Source: an uncultured Clostridia bacterium (GTDB lineage: Bacteria > Bacillota > Clostridia > Oscillospirales > Acutalibacteraceae). From it: 64,000 nt of DNA. The position numbers and the translations under genes are program-made. The stretch spans positions 32,884-96,883 of the forward strand of contig CAMHQC010000004.1 in assembly GCA_946187325.1 (NCBI GenBank), given 5' to 3'. Positions 1-7,148 of this stretch are shown here, in pieces (positions within the stretch are counted from its first letter, which is position 1; every line of letters begins with the position of its first letter). The notes under the pieces were generated by a model. That model ran no database searches. It saw only the letters and a program-made list of their open reading frames with translations, and was not told the origin of the DNA.

Positions 1-248
1 GAAGATTTTGAACTCGATGAGCTTGAAGAGCTCTTTTTCATTTCTTCCATAGCCTTCTGTCTGTTAAAGCTTATAGTTCCCGTAACCTGTAAGCCGCTTA
101 GAGTGTCCTCCTTGGCGGCTTGTGCCGCTTCTCTGATTGAGAGCGATACACACGCCGAAATCGAAATTATAAGTACGATTATTCCGATTAAAATATTTCT
201 CAGCTTATTTCTGGTGATACTTTTTAACGCGTTTTTTAATATATACAT
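1..248 (-). CDS. ABC transporter permease (FtsX/MacB-like), N-terminal part
   Basis: Only the first ~82 codons are inside the window; the gene runs off the left edge. The protein begins MYILKNALKSITRNKLRN, then has one hydrophobic membrane segment (about residues 18-36, IGIIVLIISISACVSLSI) followed by an extracytoplasmic stretch containing a serine run near residue 75. This short basic start plus first TM helix is typical of MacB/FtsX-type permeases of ABC exporters; the fold itself cannot be verified from this fragment. The ATG at 248 is chosen because AAGGAGG lies about 9 bases upstream; another ATG at 255 is out of frame. Transcribed divergently from the sigma-factor gene. Confidence 0.6.
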   Translation of the reverse strand, partial: MYILKNALKSITRNKLRNILIGIIVLIISISACVSLSIREAAQAAKEDTLSGLQVTGTISFNRQKAMEEMKKSSSSSSSSKS

Positions 249-406
249 ACGTCATACCTCCTTGTTGTGCTATAATCATAATGCCGTTATTTGAAATAAA
301 AAGATAGAAGAGCTGACGTTTTTGTGAATAAAAAATGAAAGTTTTTAAAATAAGTGAACCGAAACAGCATATTAAAGTGTAACTATTAGTGAAAGGAGGA
401 GAGAGC

Positions 407-919
407 TTGAATAAAAACGGTACCGAATCTCAATATTCTCGAGAAGAAAAAAGAAAACTTATCGAACAGACTGTTCGGAAGTATTCCGATTTTATATTTC
501 GCGTTGCTTACCAGAATTTAAAAAATCGTTTCGACGCTGAGGATATACTTCAGGAAGTCAGCATAGCCCTCGTTAAAGACAAAGCTCCTCTTTCTGACGA
601 GGCGCATCTTAAAAGCTGGCTTGTAACTGTTACGATAAATAAATGCAGGAATTTAAAGCGTTCTAAAAGTATTCGCGCTTATGTTCCGATTGACGAATGC
701 TTCGAGCTCGAAGCTCCCGAAACCCAAAAGGTTTTGGAGGAGCTGTGGCAATTGCCCGAAAAGTACAGAAACGTAATTTATCTTTACTATTACGAATCCT
801 TTAAAATTTCCGAGATAGCCGAAATGCTCGGCGAAAAACCGAACACAATCGGCACCAGGCTCAAGCGCGCGAGAAAAGCTCTCGGAAAAATTATAGAAAA
901 GGAGAATACATATGGATAA
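407..919 (+). CDS. ECF-type RNA polymerase sigma factor
   Basis: Sigma-70 family regulator that would direct RNA polymerase to a dedicated promoter set. Region 2 is visible around residues 22-60 (FIFRVAYQNLKN, DAEDILQEV, the core-binding helix) and region 4 around 115-160 (LPEKYRNVIYLYYYE, then the helix-turn-helix ISEIAEMLGEKPNTIGTRLKRARKAL). There is no region 1 or 3, which defines the ECF group. A TTG start at 407 is preferred over the in-frame GTG at 389 because AAAGGAGG (392-399) is correctly spaced for the TTG, while the GTG lies upstream of that ribosome site. The end overlaps the next gene by 8 bases, so the two are translationally coupled as sigma/anti-sigma pairs usually are. Target promoters are unknown. 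Confidence 0.85.
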   Translation: MNKNGTESQYSREEKRKLIEQTVRKYSDFIFRVAYQNLKNRFDAEDILQEVSIALVKDKAPLSDEAHLKSWLVTVTINKCRNLKRSKSIRAYVPIDECFELEAPETQKVLEELWQLPEKYRNVIYLYYYESFKISEIAEMLGEKPNTIGTRLKRARKALGKIIEKENTYG

Positions 920-1799
920 AAAATTAAAGGCGATATCTTCGCTTAAAGCGTCGCCCGAATCGGTCGAAAGAGCCGTACAAGCCGCGCTTAAGGCGGAAGA
1001 ATCGGGAAAGGTTATAAAAATGGAAAAGACTAAAAAATTTAATTATAAGCCCGTATCAATTATAGCGGCAAGTTTGGTTGCTGTTTTTATTCTGGGTTTT
1101 ATGCTTTATCCCAAAAATGAAAATGTGTTTTATTTGAACGCGAGCGCTTCTGAAATCGAAAAAGGATTTGATTATAAGAATTCTATTCTCGGTTCATATT
1201 CTTCGACGATAAGCTGTAGTTCAAGTATTAATACCTCGACAAAAGATATTTCAATGATACAAGAGTATCATTTATCTAACTTATTCATTAACGGCAAAAA
1301 TATTAAAGCGGTTACTTTTAAAGCAAATAAAAGGTGTTCTTATTTTGATATTGTGAAGAATAAAGATAAATTCACAAATTTTGTAGATATAAAAAAATCA
1401 AAAAAAGAATTGGAATTTCTTAATGCCGAGGGCTATTTGTGTAAAGGTTTTACATATTTAAACAATAACAATTCAAATGTTGAACAAAGCATTGATTTAA
1501 GTGAACTGTTTAATATTTCGTATGAAGCGGATTCCACAAATGAAACTATAAAGAAAAACTTGGATATAATCGGAAAACATCTTCTTTCTACTGATAAAGC
1601 TAAAAAAAGTTATGAAGAAAATGAAGAGGCTGAATCTAGAATAGTAAAAGAAATGGTAAAAGATTCCTCAATAGATATTACTGTTCTTTATAATGATAAT
1701 TCTAAGGAAACGCAAACTATTGATATTAATTACTTTATGAAACCTAATGATTTTGATAATCAATGGATAACATTTAAATTAAGTAAAAAAACAGCATAA
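912..1799 (+). CDS. putative membrane-anchored anti-sigma factor / regulator of the ECF sigma
   Basis: A 295-residue protein with a short charged cytoplasmic N-terminus (residues 1-47), one TM helix around residues 48-67 (SIIAASLVAVFILGFML) and a large extracytoplasmic domain. That topology and the 8-base overlap with the sigma gene are the argument for an anti-sigma role; I see no HxxxCxxC zinc anti-sigma motif and recognise no domain outside the membrane. From about position 1140 on, the DNA becomes markedly more AT-rich than the N-terminal coding part and than most neighbours, which suggests a faster-evolving or acquired sensor domain. Function inferred from context only. Confidence 0.55.
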   Translation: MDKKLKAISSLKASPESVERAVQAALKAEESGKVIKMEKTKKFNYKPVSIIAASLVAVFILGFMLYPKNENVFYLNASASEIEKGFDYKNSILGSYSSTISCSSSINTSTKDISMIQEYHLSNLFINGKNIKAVTFKANKRCSYFDIVKNKDKFTNFVDIKKSKKELEFLNAEGYLCKGFTYLNNNNSNVEQSIDLSELFNISYEADSTNETIKKNLDIIGKHLLSTDKAKKSYEENEEAESRIVKEMVKDSSIDITVLYNDNSKETQTIDINYFMKPNDFDNQWITFKLSKKTA

Positions 1800-1803
1800 A
1801 AAT

Positions 1804-1850
1804 AAACGTCAGTATTGTCGAAGATTGATAATACTGACGTTTCATTTTAA
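1804..1850. terminator. bidirectional intrinsic terminator between convergent genes
   Basis: AAACGTCAGTATT (1804-1816) pairs with AATACTGACGTTT (1830-1842), a perfect 13-bp stem. It is followed by TTCATTTT on the plus strand and by an A/T-rich tract on the other side. It lies exactly between the ends of the anti-sigma-like gene and ttcA, which converge here. Confidence 0.75.
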
Positions 1851-2701
1851 TATTCATCTAAAAAATTATGTACCTCGCCGTTCTTTTTATAGGCGATTAC
1901 GGCGTCGAGGCTTATGTTGTGCATACTGTTAAATATATTAGCCTCGATATTCGGGTTGGATTTTTTCAGCTCCTTTATAAGTCTTTTTGTTTCGAGCCGT
2001 TTAGAGTCGGAGCTTTCGCCGTTTTCGGCTTCGAGCTTTTCGGTGAATCTGCACGCGCATCTCAAAAACTCGAGCTTGTTAAAATCTCTCCATGCTATTA
2101 TATCGTCCTCGCGAACATAGTAAAGCGGTCTTATAAGCTCCATACCCTCGTAGTTCTTGCTCTTTAATTTCGGCATCATAGTCTGAATCTGACCGCCCCA
2201 AAGCATACTCATTAAGTTCGTTTCTATTACATCGTCGTAGTGATGACCAAGGGCGATTTTATTACAGCCGAGCTCCTTAGCCATTTTGTAGAGATGACCT
2301 CTCCTCATCCTCGCGCAGAGATAACACGGATTCTTTTCGACGTTAAATACCGAGTTAAAAATATCGGTGGAAAATACTGTAATCGGAACTCCCGTTATCC
2401 AGGCGTTTTCCTCGATTTTCTTCCGGTTAGCTTCGTTGTATCCGGGGTCCATTACCAGAAACACAAGCTCAAACGGGAACTTGTCGTGGTGCTTTAACTC
2501 CTGAAAAAGCTTCGCCATAAGCATACTGTCCTTACCGCCCGAGATACAAACCGCTATCTTGTCGTTTGGCTTTATCATATCGAACTCGACGATCGCCTTA
2601 GTAAAACGGCTGAAAATCTTTTCCTTGAATCTTCTCTTTTTAGTTATCGAAATCTCAATTTCCCGAGCTCTGCTTTCGGGAATTTTACTTTTAATGTTCA
2701 T
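1847..2701 (-). CDS. ttcA: tRNA 2-thiocytidine biosynthesis protein TtcA-like (PP-loop ATPase)
   Basis: PP-loop ATPase of the TtcA/TtuA group, enzymes that adenylate and thiolate a tRNA base using an Fe-S cluster. The P-loop SGGKDS is at residues 54-59; the cluster-binding pair CYLC is at 126-129 in the context CYLCARMRRGHLY, and further cysteines C215/C217 (CACRF) lie near the C-terminus. TtcA proteins use two cysteines of a CxxC motif plus one downstream cysteine, which fits. Length (284 aa) is usual for the family. The ATG at 2701 has AAAGGTGACAG upstream. Exact tRNA target (s2C32 or another thiolated base) cannot be decided here. Confidence 0.8.
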   Translation of the reverse strand: MNIKSKIPESRAREIEISITKKRRFKEKIFSRFTKAIVEFDMIKPNDKIAVCISGGKDSMLMAKLFQELKHHDKFPFELVFLVMDPGYNEANRKKIEENAWITGVPITVFSTDIFNSVFNVEKNPCYLCARMRRGHLYKMAKELGCNKIALGHHYDDVIETNLMSMLWGGQIQTMMPKLKSKNYEGMELIRPLYYVREDDIIAWRDFNKLEFLRCACRFTEKLEAENGESSDSKRLETKRLIKELKKSNPNIEANIFNSMHNISLDAVIAYKKNGEVHNFLDEY

Positions 2702-2823
2702 ATAGCTGTCACCTTTATGTATTATAACATACTTAAACCGTAATTTACAATTTTTATAAAAAATACATAGATTATTACGCGAGGTTGTATTATAATAGGT
2801 TTATAAACTAAAGGAGAAAAACT

Positions 2824-3639
2824 ATGAGTAAAAACGAAAACGAGCTTTTAAATCCTAAAGCTACGACTAATGAAGAAATATATTCAAACGCCACGGCGCT
2901 GTCGAACGATTTGGGTTTAATATCCGAAGAAATGGCTACGGCTATGTTCAACCAGACTAAAGAGCTTATGGGTACGGTAGTAGGGTACAAGGAGCTTATG
3001 ATGATGTACACCTGCGCTATTAAAGAGGTGCGGACTAAGTTTGATGTACTCAACACCGAGTTTAATGTGCGTTATCAGAGAAACCCGATAAGCTATATGA
3101 CTACACGCTTAAAGCGTACCTCGAGTATAGTCGAGAAGCTCGCCCGTAAGGACAAGAGCTTTACTATCGAGAATATCGAGCAAAATCTTAACGATATCGC
3201 GGGTATAAGGGTAGTTTGTTCCTATATAGACGATATCTACCTTATAGCCGACGCGCTTATTAAACAGGATGATATAACCCTTATCGCCCGAAAGGACTAT
3301 ATCGCTAAGCCAAAGCCGAACGGCTATAGAAGCCTACACCTTATCGTAGAGGTTCCGGTGTTCTTCGCCGAGGTTACCAAGCCGATGAAGGTAGAGGTTC
3401 AAATCAGAACTATGGCTATGGACTTCTGGGCGAGTTTAGAGCATCAGCTAAAGTATAAGCACGAGATTCCCGAGCAGGATTATATTGTATCGAGACTCTC
3501 GAAATGCGCCGAGGATATAGCTAATACCGACGCTATGATGCTCGATATAAGACAGCAGATTGAAAACCTCAGCGACGCTCCTACCGAGGACGATATTCTT
3601 ATAGAGAAGCTAAGCCGTCTCGATTTTAATATGGAATAG
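2824..3639 (+). CDS. small alarmone synthetase, (p)ppGpp synthetase RelQ/RelP type
   Basis: Transfers pyrophosphate from ATP to GDP/GTP to make (p)ppGpp. Only the RelA/SpoT synthetase domain is present (about residues 75-215): the substrate loop KPNGYRSLHL at 164-173 and EVQIRTMAMDFWASLEH at 191-207 are characteristic. There is no HD hydrolase domain and no TGS/ACT regulatory part, so it is a stand-alone synthetase. At 271 residues it is longer than typical RelQ/RelP (about 210), with an N-terminal extension of roughly 70 residues of unknown role. AAGGAGAAAAACT precedes the ATG. Monocistronic by position; a BirA-type site starts right after it. Confidence 0.85.
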   Translation: MSKNENELLNPKATTNEEIYSNATALSNDLGLISEEMATAMFNQTKELMGTVVGYKELMMMYTCAIKEVRTKFDVLNTEFNVRYQRNPISYMTTRLKRTSSIVEKLARKDKSFTIENIEQNLNDIAGIRVVCSYIDDIYLIADALIKQDDITLIARKDYIAKPKPNGYRSLHLIVEVPVFFAEVTKPMKVEVQIRTMAMDFWASLEHQLKYKHEIPEQDYIVSRLSKCAEDIANTDAMMLDIRQQIENLSDAPTEDDILIEKLSRLDFNME

Positions 3640-3648
3640 TATAGAATG

Positions 3649-3690
3649 AACTATTGTCAACTTTAATTTCAGAAATAGTTGACAATAGTT
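3649..3690. promoter_or_regulatory. BirA-type biotin operator overlapping the bioY promoter
   Basis: A perfect 14-bp inverted repeat: AACTATTGTCAACT (3649-3662) and AGTTGACAATAGTT (3677-3690), separated by 14 bases. The inner half-sites TTGTCAACT / AGTTGACAA with 14-bp spacing match the established architecture of BirA operators (TTGTxAACC-N14 to 16-GGTTxACAA). The right half-site contains the -35 hexamer TTGACA of the bioY promoter, so bound BirA would exclude RNA polymerase. It could also form an RNA hairpin, but its AT-rich stem and lack of an adjacent T-run argue against its being only a terminator. Confidence 0.8.
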
Positions 3691-3707
3691 TCTTTTTATA
3701 ATATAAT
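3679..3707 (+). promoter_or_regulatory. sigma-A promoter of bioY
   Basis: TTGACA (3679-3684), 17-base spacer, TATAAT (3702-3707): a consensus vegetative promoter. Transcription would begin around 3713-3715, leaving a leader of only about 8-10 bases before the bioY ATG at 3723, with GGTGAT as a weak, close ribosome site. Confidence 0.8.
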
Positions 3708-3722
3708 ACTTTCGGTGATAAA

Positions 3723-4280
3723 ATGAAAAATGTAAACGTAAACGTAAAAACTAATTTATTAAGTATCGTATATGTGGCTATGTTCGCCGCTGTTATTACA
3801 ATCTGCGCTCAGATTCAGATTCCCGCGACAGTTCCGTTTACCTTGCAAACGCTCGGAGTATTCGCGGCGGCGGGTATGCTCGGCTGGAAACGAGGTACGC
3901 TGAGTGTGCTGGTATATATACTGCTCGGACTTGTAGGCTTGCCTGTATTCGCGGGTTTTACGGGCGGAGTAGGAGTGCTGTTCGGATTAACCGGCGGCTA
4001 TATCATCGGCTTCCTGTTTACCGCGTTTATCGTAGGTATAATGAGTGAAAAGCTCGGGCGTAAGCTTTGGGTACTCGCGGTATCTATGGTTCTCGGACTG
4101 CTCGCCTGTTATGCTTTCGGAACGGCTTGGTTTATGATAATTTACAACACTTCTATGGGAAGTATGAGCCTTATGACCGCCTTGGGAATGTGCGTAGTTC
4201 CGTTTTTACCGTTTGACGCGCTTAAAATCGCGGCGGCGGTTGTACTTGTAAACCGTCTTAGTAAAATTGTACGGCTTTAA
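3723..4280 (+). CDS. bioY: biotin transporter substrate-binding component BioY
   Basis: S-component of an energy-coupling-factor (ECF) transporter that captures biotin at the membrane. The 185-residue protein is almost entirely hydrophobic (five to six TM helices) and carries the family hallmark IPATVPFTLQTLGV (about residues 32-45), followed by GRGTLSV-like and GLPVFAG segments seen in BioY. The ATPase/T modules of the transporter are not in this window. Expression should fall when biotin is plentiful, because a BirA-type operator covers its -35 box. The stop overlaps the next ORF by 14 bases, suggesting one transcript. Confidence 0.92.
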   Translation: MKNVNVNVKTNLLSIVYVAMFAAVITICAQIQIPATVPFTLQTLGVFAAAGMLGWKRGTLSVLVYILLGLVGLPVFAGFTGGVGVLFGLTGGYIIGFLFTAFIVGIMSEKLGRKLWVLAVSMVLGLLACYAFGTAWFMIIYNTSMGSMSLMTALGMCVVPFLPFDALKIAAAVVLVNRLSKIVRL

Positions 4281-4638
4281 GCTTAGACCTCATCACAGTC
4301 TTTGTATAAGGTTCTTTAGGGGAGAAGGCTACAGCGATGAGTTCGTAAAAGAAATGAGCAGAATTATTGAAAAGCTCGAGAGCGAAAATCCTTATGTAAC
4401 TCTTACCGTCGGTTGCGACGAGATATGTAAAGCTTGTCCGAATAATATAGGCGGAAAATGTAAAGACTTTGATAAAGTCGAAAGAATTGATAATAACTGT
4501 TTAGCTGAGCTTGATCTAAGCGGGGGAGAGCTTATTAAATGGCAAGCTTTAAAACAGCTTGCGTATAAAAGTATCATTAAAGAAAACAAAATAAAGTCCG
4601 TATGCAAGAACTGTGTATGGCAGTATTTATGTAATTAA
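4267..4638 (+). CDS. DUF1284 family cysteine-rich protein
   Basis: A 123-residue protein beginning MYGFKLRPHHSLCIRFFRGEGYS, which matches the conserved RPHHxLC...F.G.GYS opening of DUF1284. It carries about eight cysteines, among them CDEICKACP near residue 50 and CKNCVWQYLC at the end, a pattern that suggests an Fe-S cluster or zinc. Function is unknown. The start is a TTG at 4267 inside the end of bioY; no clear ribosome site is visible, so translational coupling to bioY is likely. Linkage to biotin is inferred only from the overlap. Confidence 0.7.
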   Translation: MYGFKLRPHHSLCIRFFRGEGYSDEFVKEMSRIIEKLESENPYVTLTVGCDEICKACPNNIGGKCKDFDKVERIDNNCLAELDLSGGELIKWQALKQLAYKSIIKENKIKSVCKNCVWQYLCN

Positions 4639-4680
4639 CCGACTGTTAGGTTTGTAATCTTTCAGTCGGTTACATTTTGT
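4637..4680 (+). terminator. probable terminator after bioY/DUF1284
   Basis: AACCGACTG (4637-4645) pairs with CAGTCGGTT (4663-4671), followed by ACATTTTGTT. The T-run is interrupted, so efficiency is uncertain. Confidence 0.55.
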
Positions 4681-4759
4681 TACAATGCGAAAAACCGCAT
4701 ATATATCGGCTTTTCTTCAGCACAGCGAATAAACAATTTGAAAAAATTAGAAAAAACAG

Positions 4760-4815
4760 TTGCAATTTATTACAAGATTTGTTATAATTATTACAGTTTT
4801 GTTACAAACTGTAAT
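4760..4815 (+). promoter_or_regulatory. promoter and 5' hairpin of the NlpC/P60 gene
   Basis: TTGCAA (4760-4765), 17-base spacer, TATAAT (4783-4788). Around the predicted start point lies a perfect 10-bp inverted repeat, ATTACAGTTT (4790-4799) and AAACTGTAAT (4806-4815), that could be an operator or a 5' mRNA stem. A second small hairpin, CCCG-T6-CGGG (4823-4836), ends just before the GGAGG ribosome site. No known riboswitch consensus was recognised in this leader. Confidence 0.6.
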
Positions 4816-4855
4816 TAACACGCCCGTTTTTTCGGGTATGGAGGTATATAAGGAT

Positions 4856-6169
4856 ATGAATTTAGTTAAGAAGCATTATAAAAAGATATTGCCTGTTTTT
4901 CTGGCGGTTATCTTAATTGTGTCAATCTGTATAGCGGGCTCGGTAACTCCGAGCGCTAACGGCACAGGCGCGGGTCTCGCTGAATGGTCGCTCAAGGCTT
5001 ATAACGAGGGATGGAAGTATGTTTACGGCGGAGAAAGCGCCGGTTCGGTTGACTGCTCGGGGCTTATCTACTCCTATTGCGGAGGGGAGAGAACCGCTTC
5101 TAATCAGCTCGGTACCGCTACTCAAAGCGGAAATATCGACGACGGTATTCCTAAAATCCACGGTCTCGGACTTTATCAGCCCGGACACGTAGGCGTATAT
5201 ATCGGAAACGGTATGGCTGTAGACGCGCGCGACGAAGAAAGCGGAGTTTGCTGTCAGCCTACTACCGCGAAATCTTGGACAAAATGGTTTAAGTTCTCGG
5301 CTATAAGCTATCCCGATAACGGATGGGTTAAGTATAACGGAGATTATTATTACTATGAAAACGGCGAATATATTGTAAACACAAGCCGTGATATCGACGG
5401 TGTAAATTATAAATTCTCTACAACGGGCGTTTCCGAAACAGCTCCCGAGAATAAAGACGACGTAATTAACGCCGAGACTAAATCCTCGACGGCGGAAACT
5501 GAAAAACTCACCGAAAAAGCTTACGACGCTTCCGATGTTAAAATCGACGGTATCGTACAACGCGGAGATAAGGGCGATGACGTTAAAAAGGTTCAAAAAC
5601 GACTCGCCGAGCTAAAATATTTCGACGACGAGTGTACAGGCTTCTACGGCGAAGTAACCGAGAGCGCGGTTAAAGAGTTCCAGAAGGATAACTCAATCCC
5701 CGCCACAGGCGTTGTAGGCGAAATGACCAAGGACAAGCTCTTTAGCTCAGACGCTAAGGTTAACCCCGATTTTAAGGCGGCTGAAAAGAGCGAACCCGCT
5801 ACAGAGAAGGCAACCGCCGCTAAAGTTACAACCCCCGCGGTAGTTAAACAGCCTGTCGCTAAAAGCGTAAGCCCCAAGGTTAAAAAAGAGGTTAAATCTA
5901 ATGTAAAGACCGCAAATAAGGTTATCGCAAAAACTAACGTTATTTCCAAGAAAGCGCTCGCGGGAGCGGTTTCAACTAAGAAAACCGCCAGTGTATCGGT
6001 TACCGACGAGAAGAACGCGAACTTCCTTTTATGGATGGCTGTAGTTCTGGCGATCGCGGTATTCGTAAGCGGTACAATGTTTATTCTTAACCACCGCAGA
6101 AAAAAGGTCTACAGCGGAGCACATACCCGCGGAAGAAAAAAAGAAAATATTACAGTTAGATACTGGTAA
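4856..6169 (+). CDS. NlpC/P60 cell-wall hydrolase with peptidoglycan-binding domain
   Basis: Secreted or membrane-tethered peptidoglycan endopeptidase. From the ATG at 4856: hydrophobic signal/anchor at residues 10-28; NlpC/P60 domain about 35-155 with catalytic Cys67 (SVDCSGLIYSYC) and His111 (QPGHVGVYIGNG); a short YNGDYYYYENGEYI repeat-like segment near 165-180; a PG_binding_1 domain about 225-290 (RGDKGDDVKKVQKRL, ATGVVGEMT); a Lys/Ala/Val-rich linker; and a second TM helix near 395-418 with a basic tail. Two membrane segments flanking the enzyme are unusual. Start choice: the longer frame from 4760 would begin inside the promoter, whereas 4856 has GGAGG and AAGGAT upstream. Confidence 0.85.
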   Translation: MNLVKKHYKKILPVFLAVILIVSICIAGSVTPSANGTGAGLAEWSLKAYNEGWKYVYGGESAGSVDCSGLIYSYCGGERTASNQLGTATQSGNIDDGIPKIHGLGLYQPGHVGVYIGNGMAVDARDEESGVCCQPTTAKSWTKWFKFSAISYPDNGWVKYNGDYYYYENGEYIVNTSRDIDGVNYKFSTTGVSETAPENKDDVINAETKSSTAETEKLTEKAYDASDVKIDGIVQRGDKGDDVKKVQKRLAELKYFDDECTGFYGEVTESAVKEFQKDNSIPATGVVGEMTKDKLFSSDAKVNPDFKAAEKSEPATEKATAAKVTTPAVVKQPVAKSVSPKVKKEVKSNVKTANKVIAKTNVISKKALAGAVSTKKTASVSVTDEKNANFLLWMAVVLAIAVFVSGTMFILNHRRKKVYSGAHTRGRKKENITVRYW

Positions 6170-6175
6170 GTAAAT

Positions 6176-6201
6176 GACGGCTTAACCTCGGTTGAGCCGT
6201 C
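6176..6201 (+). terminator. hairpin after the NlpC/P60 gene
   Basis: GACGGCTTAACC (6176-6187) pairs with GGTTGAGCCGTC (6190-6201), a 12-bp stem with one G-T pair, 7 bases after the stop codon. The T-run behind it is poor (TGACTTGTTATAT), so it may protect the 3' end rather than terminate strongly. Confidence 0.5.
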
Positions 6202-6218
6202 TGACTTGTTATATAAAC

Positions 6219-6545
6219 AAGAAAGCGCGCTATAGGCGCGGCCGCTTTCGAATAGTTATCTCCTATGTATGGGCGATGTTACCCAAAACAGCTATGCATG
6301 GGTATTGTTACCGAAATCAAGCTATGCATGGGTATTGTTACCGAAATCAAAGATTTCGACAATACCTCAAGATTTCGACAACACCTCAAAGTTTTGGACA
6401 TCGCCTCAGCTCGTGCGCGCAGAGTACTGCTGAGCGGACAATATAAATATTTCTTGCTCTATAGGAGTTAGGCAAGATGATATTGTCCTTAACAAAGTTT
6501 TGCTTGAATTTTTATACAAGTTTTGAGTAATTTCCTATAGAGCAA
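6219..6545 (+). repeat. modular structured repeat, copy A (with expanded central hairpin)
   Basis: Non-coding element built of modules also seen at 7797-8024 (reverse), 55719-55900 and 55901-56083. Module X (6219-6260) is a GC hairpin, GAAAGCGCGC...GCGGCCGCTTTC. Next comes a hairpin region 6264-6408 with three repeat units on each arm. Module Y (6408-6435) is a hairpin, CTCAGCTCGTGCGCGC...CTGCTGAG. Module Z (6454-6545) is bounded by a perfect 13-bp inverted repeat TTGCTCTATAGGA / TCCTATAGAGCAA. Short ORFs crossing it are repeat artefacts. It fills the 378-base gap between the wall hydrolase and the nrdR terminator. Confidence 0.85.
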
Positions 6546-6549
6546 AACA

Positions 6550-6573
6550 GGACAGCCGTTTTAAAGGCTGTCC
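6550..6573 (-). terminator. terminator of nrdR (reverse strand)
   Basis: GGACAGCC (6550-6557) and GGCTGTCC (6566-6573) form an 8-bp stem directly after the nrdR stop; on the reverse strand it is followed by TGTTTTG, and on the plus strand by GAGTTTTATTT, so it may work both ways. Confidence 0.65.
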
Positions 6574-6579
6574 CGAGTT

Positions 6580-7035
6580 TTATTTCTCTTTTAAAAGCTT
6601 ATTAAGCTCGTCCATAAAGGTTTCAATATCCTTAAAAGAACGGTAGACTGAAGCGAATCGAACGTAGCTTACTTCGTCAATACTCTTTAGCTCGTTCATA
6701 GCGAGTTCGCCGATTTGCTCGGTTGTAACCTCGCGGTCAAGGCTCGACTGCACCTTGCTCTCGATAGTGTTTACTATTTCCTCGATTTTATCAATCGAAA
6801 CAGGTCTTTTCTCACACGCTCTGACTAAACCGTTAGTGAGCTTGTTTCTATCAAAACTCTCGCGGCTTTTATCACGCTTTACAACGATAACGGGCACAGT
6901 CTCGATAATTTCGTGAGTAGTAAATCTCTTACCGCATTTAAGACACTCTCTGCGTCGTCTGATACGTTCGCTGTCGTCAGCCGAGCGGGAGTCGATTACC
7001 TTCGATTCTGTATAAGAGCAAAACGGACATTTCAT
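6580..7035 (-). CDS. nrdR: transcriptional regulator NrdR
   Basis: Nucleotide-sensing repressor of ribonucleotide reductase genes. Zinc ribbon at residues 1-40 (MKCPFC...KVIDSR...[18 protein letters not shown]) followed by an ATP-cone domain (about 49-139; [27 protein letters not shown]). About 151 residues, normal for the family. The ATG at 7035 (MKCPFC, the canonical NrdR start) is preferred to the GTG at 7044 because AGGGG sits 8 bases upstream of the ATG. No ribonucleotide reductase gene is in the window. Confidence 0.95.
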   Translation of the reverse strand: MKCPFCSYTESKVIDSRSADDSERIRRRRECLKCGKRFTTHEIIETVPVIVVKRDKSRESFDRNKLTNGLVRACEKRPVSIDKIEEIVNTIESKVQSSLDREVTTEQIGELAMNELKSIDEVSYVRFASVYRSFKDIETFMDELNKLLKEK

Positions 7036-7148
7036 TTCATACACCCCTGAATTTATATTTCATTAAAAGCATTATAACACAAGATATAGAAGATTGCAAG
7101 CTATATTTAGTATGTTTTGCTAAAAAAGAAATAAAAATTGTGGCCGAG

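Noticed and set aside
4672..4855. Possible c-di-AMP (ydaO/yuaA) riboswitch ahead of the NlpC/P60 gene
   Set aside because: The transcribed leader is only about 60 bases, too short, and lacks the conserved blocks; only simple hairpins are seen.
4760..4855. Longer N-terminus for the NlpC/P60 protein starting at 4760
   Set aside because: It would begin inside the -35 box of the gene's own promoter and has no ribosome site; the ATG at 4856 has both promoter and ribosome site upstream.
6290..6352. Direct repeats with ~30-base period resembling a CRISPR fragment
   Set aside because: Only two full copies, no unique spacers, and the units pair with a downstream arm; they are hairpin units, not CRISPR repeats.
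6192..6471. Two overlapping plus-strand ORFs of 68-84 codons with internal repeats
   Set aside because: They lie wholly inside the structured repeat copy A; the amino-acid repeats mirror the hairpin units, and neither has a ribosome site or homologous frame in the other copies.
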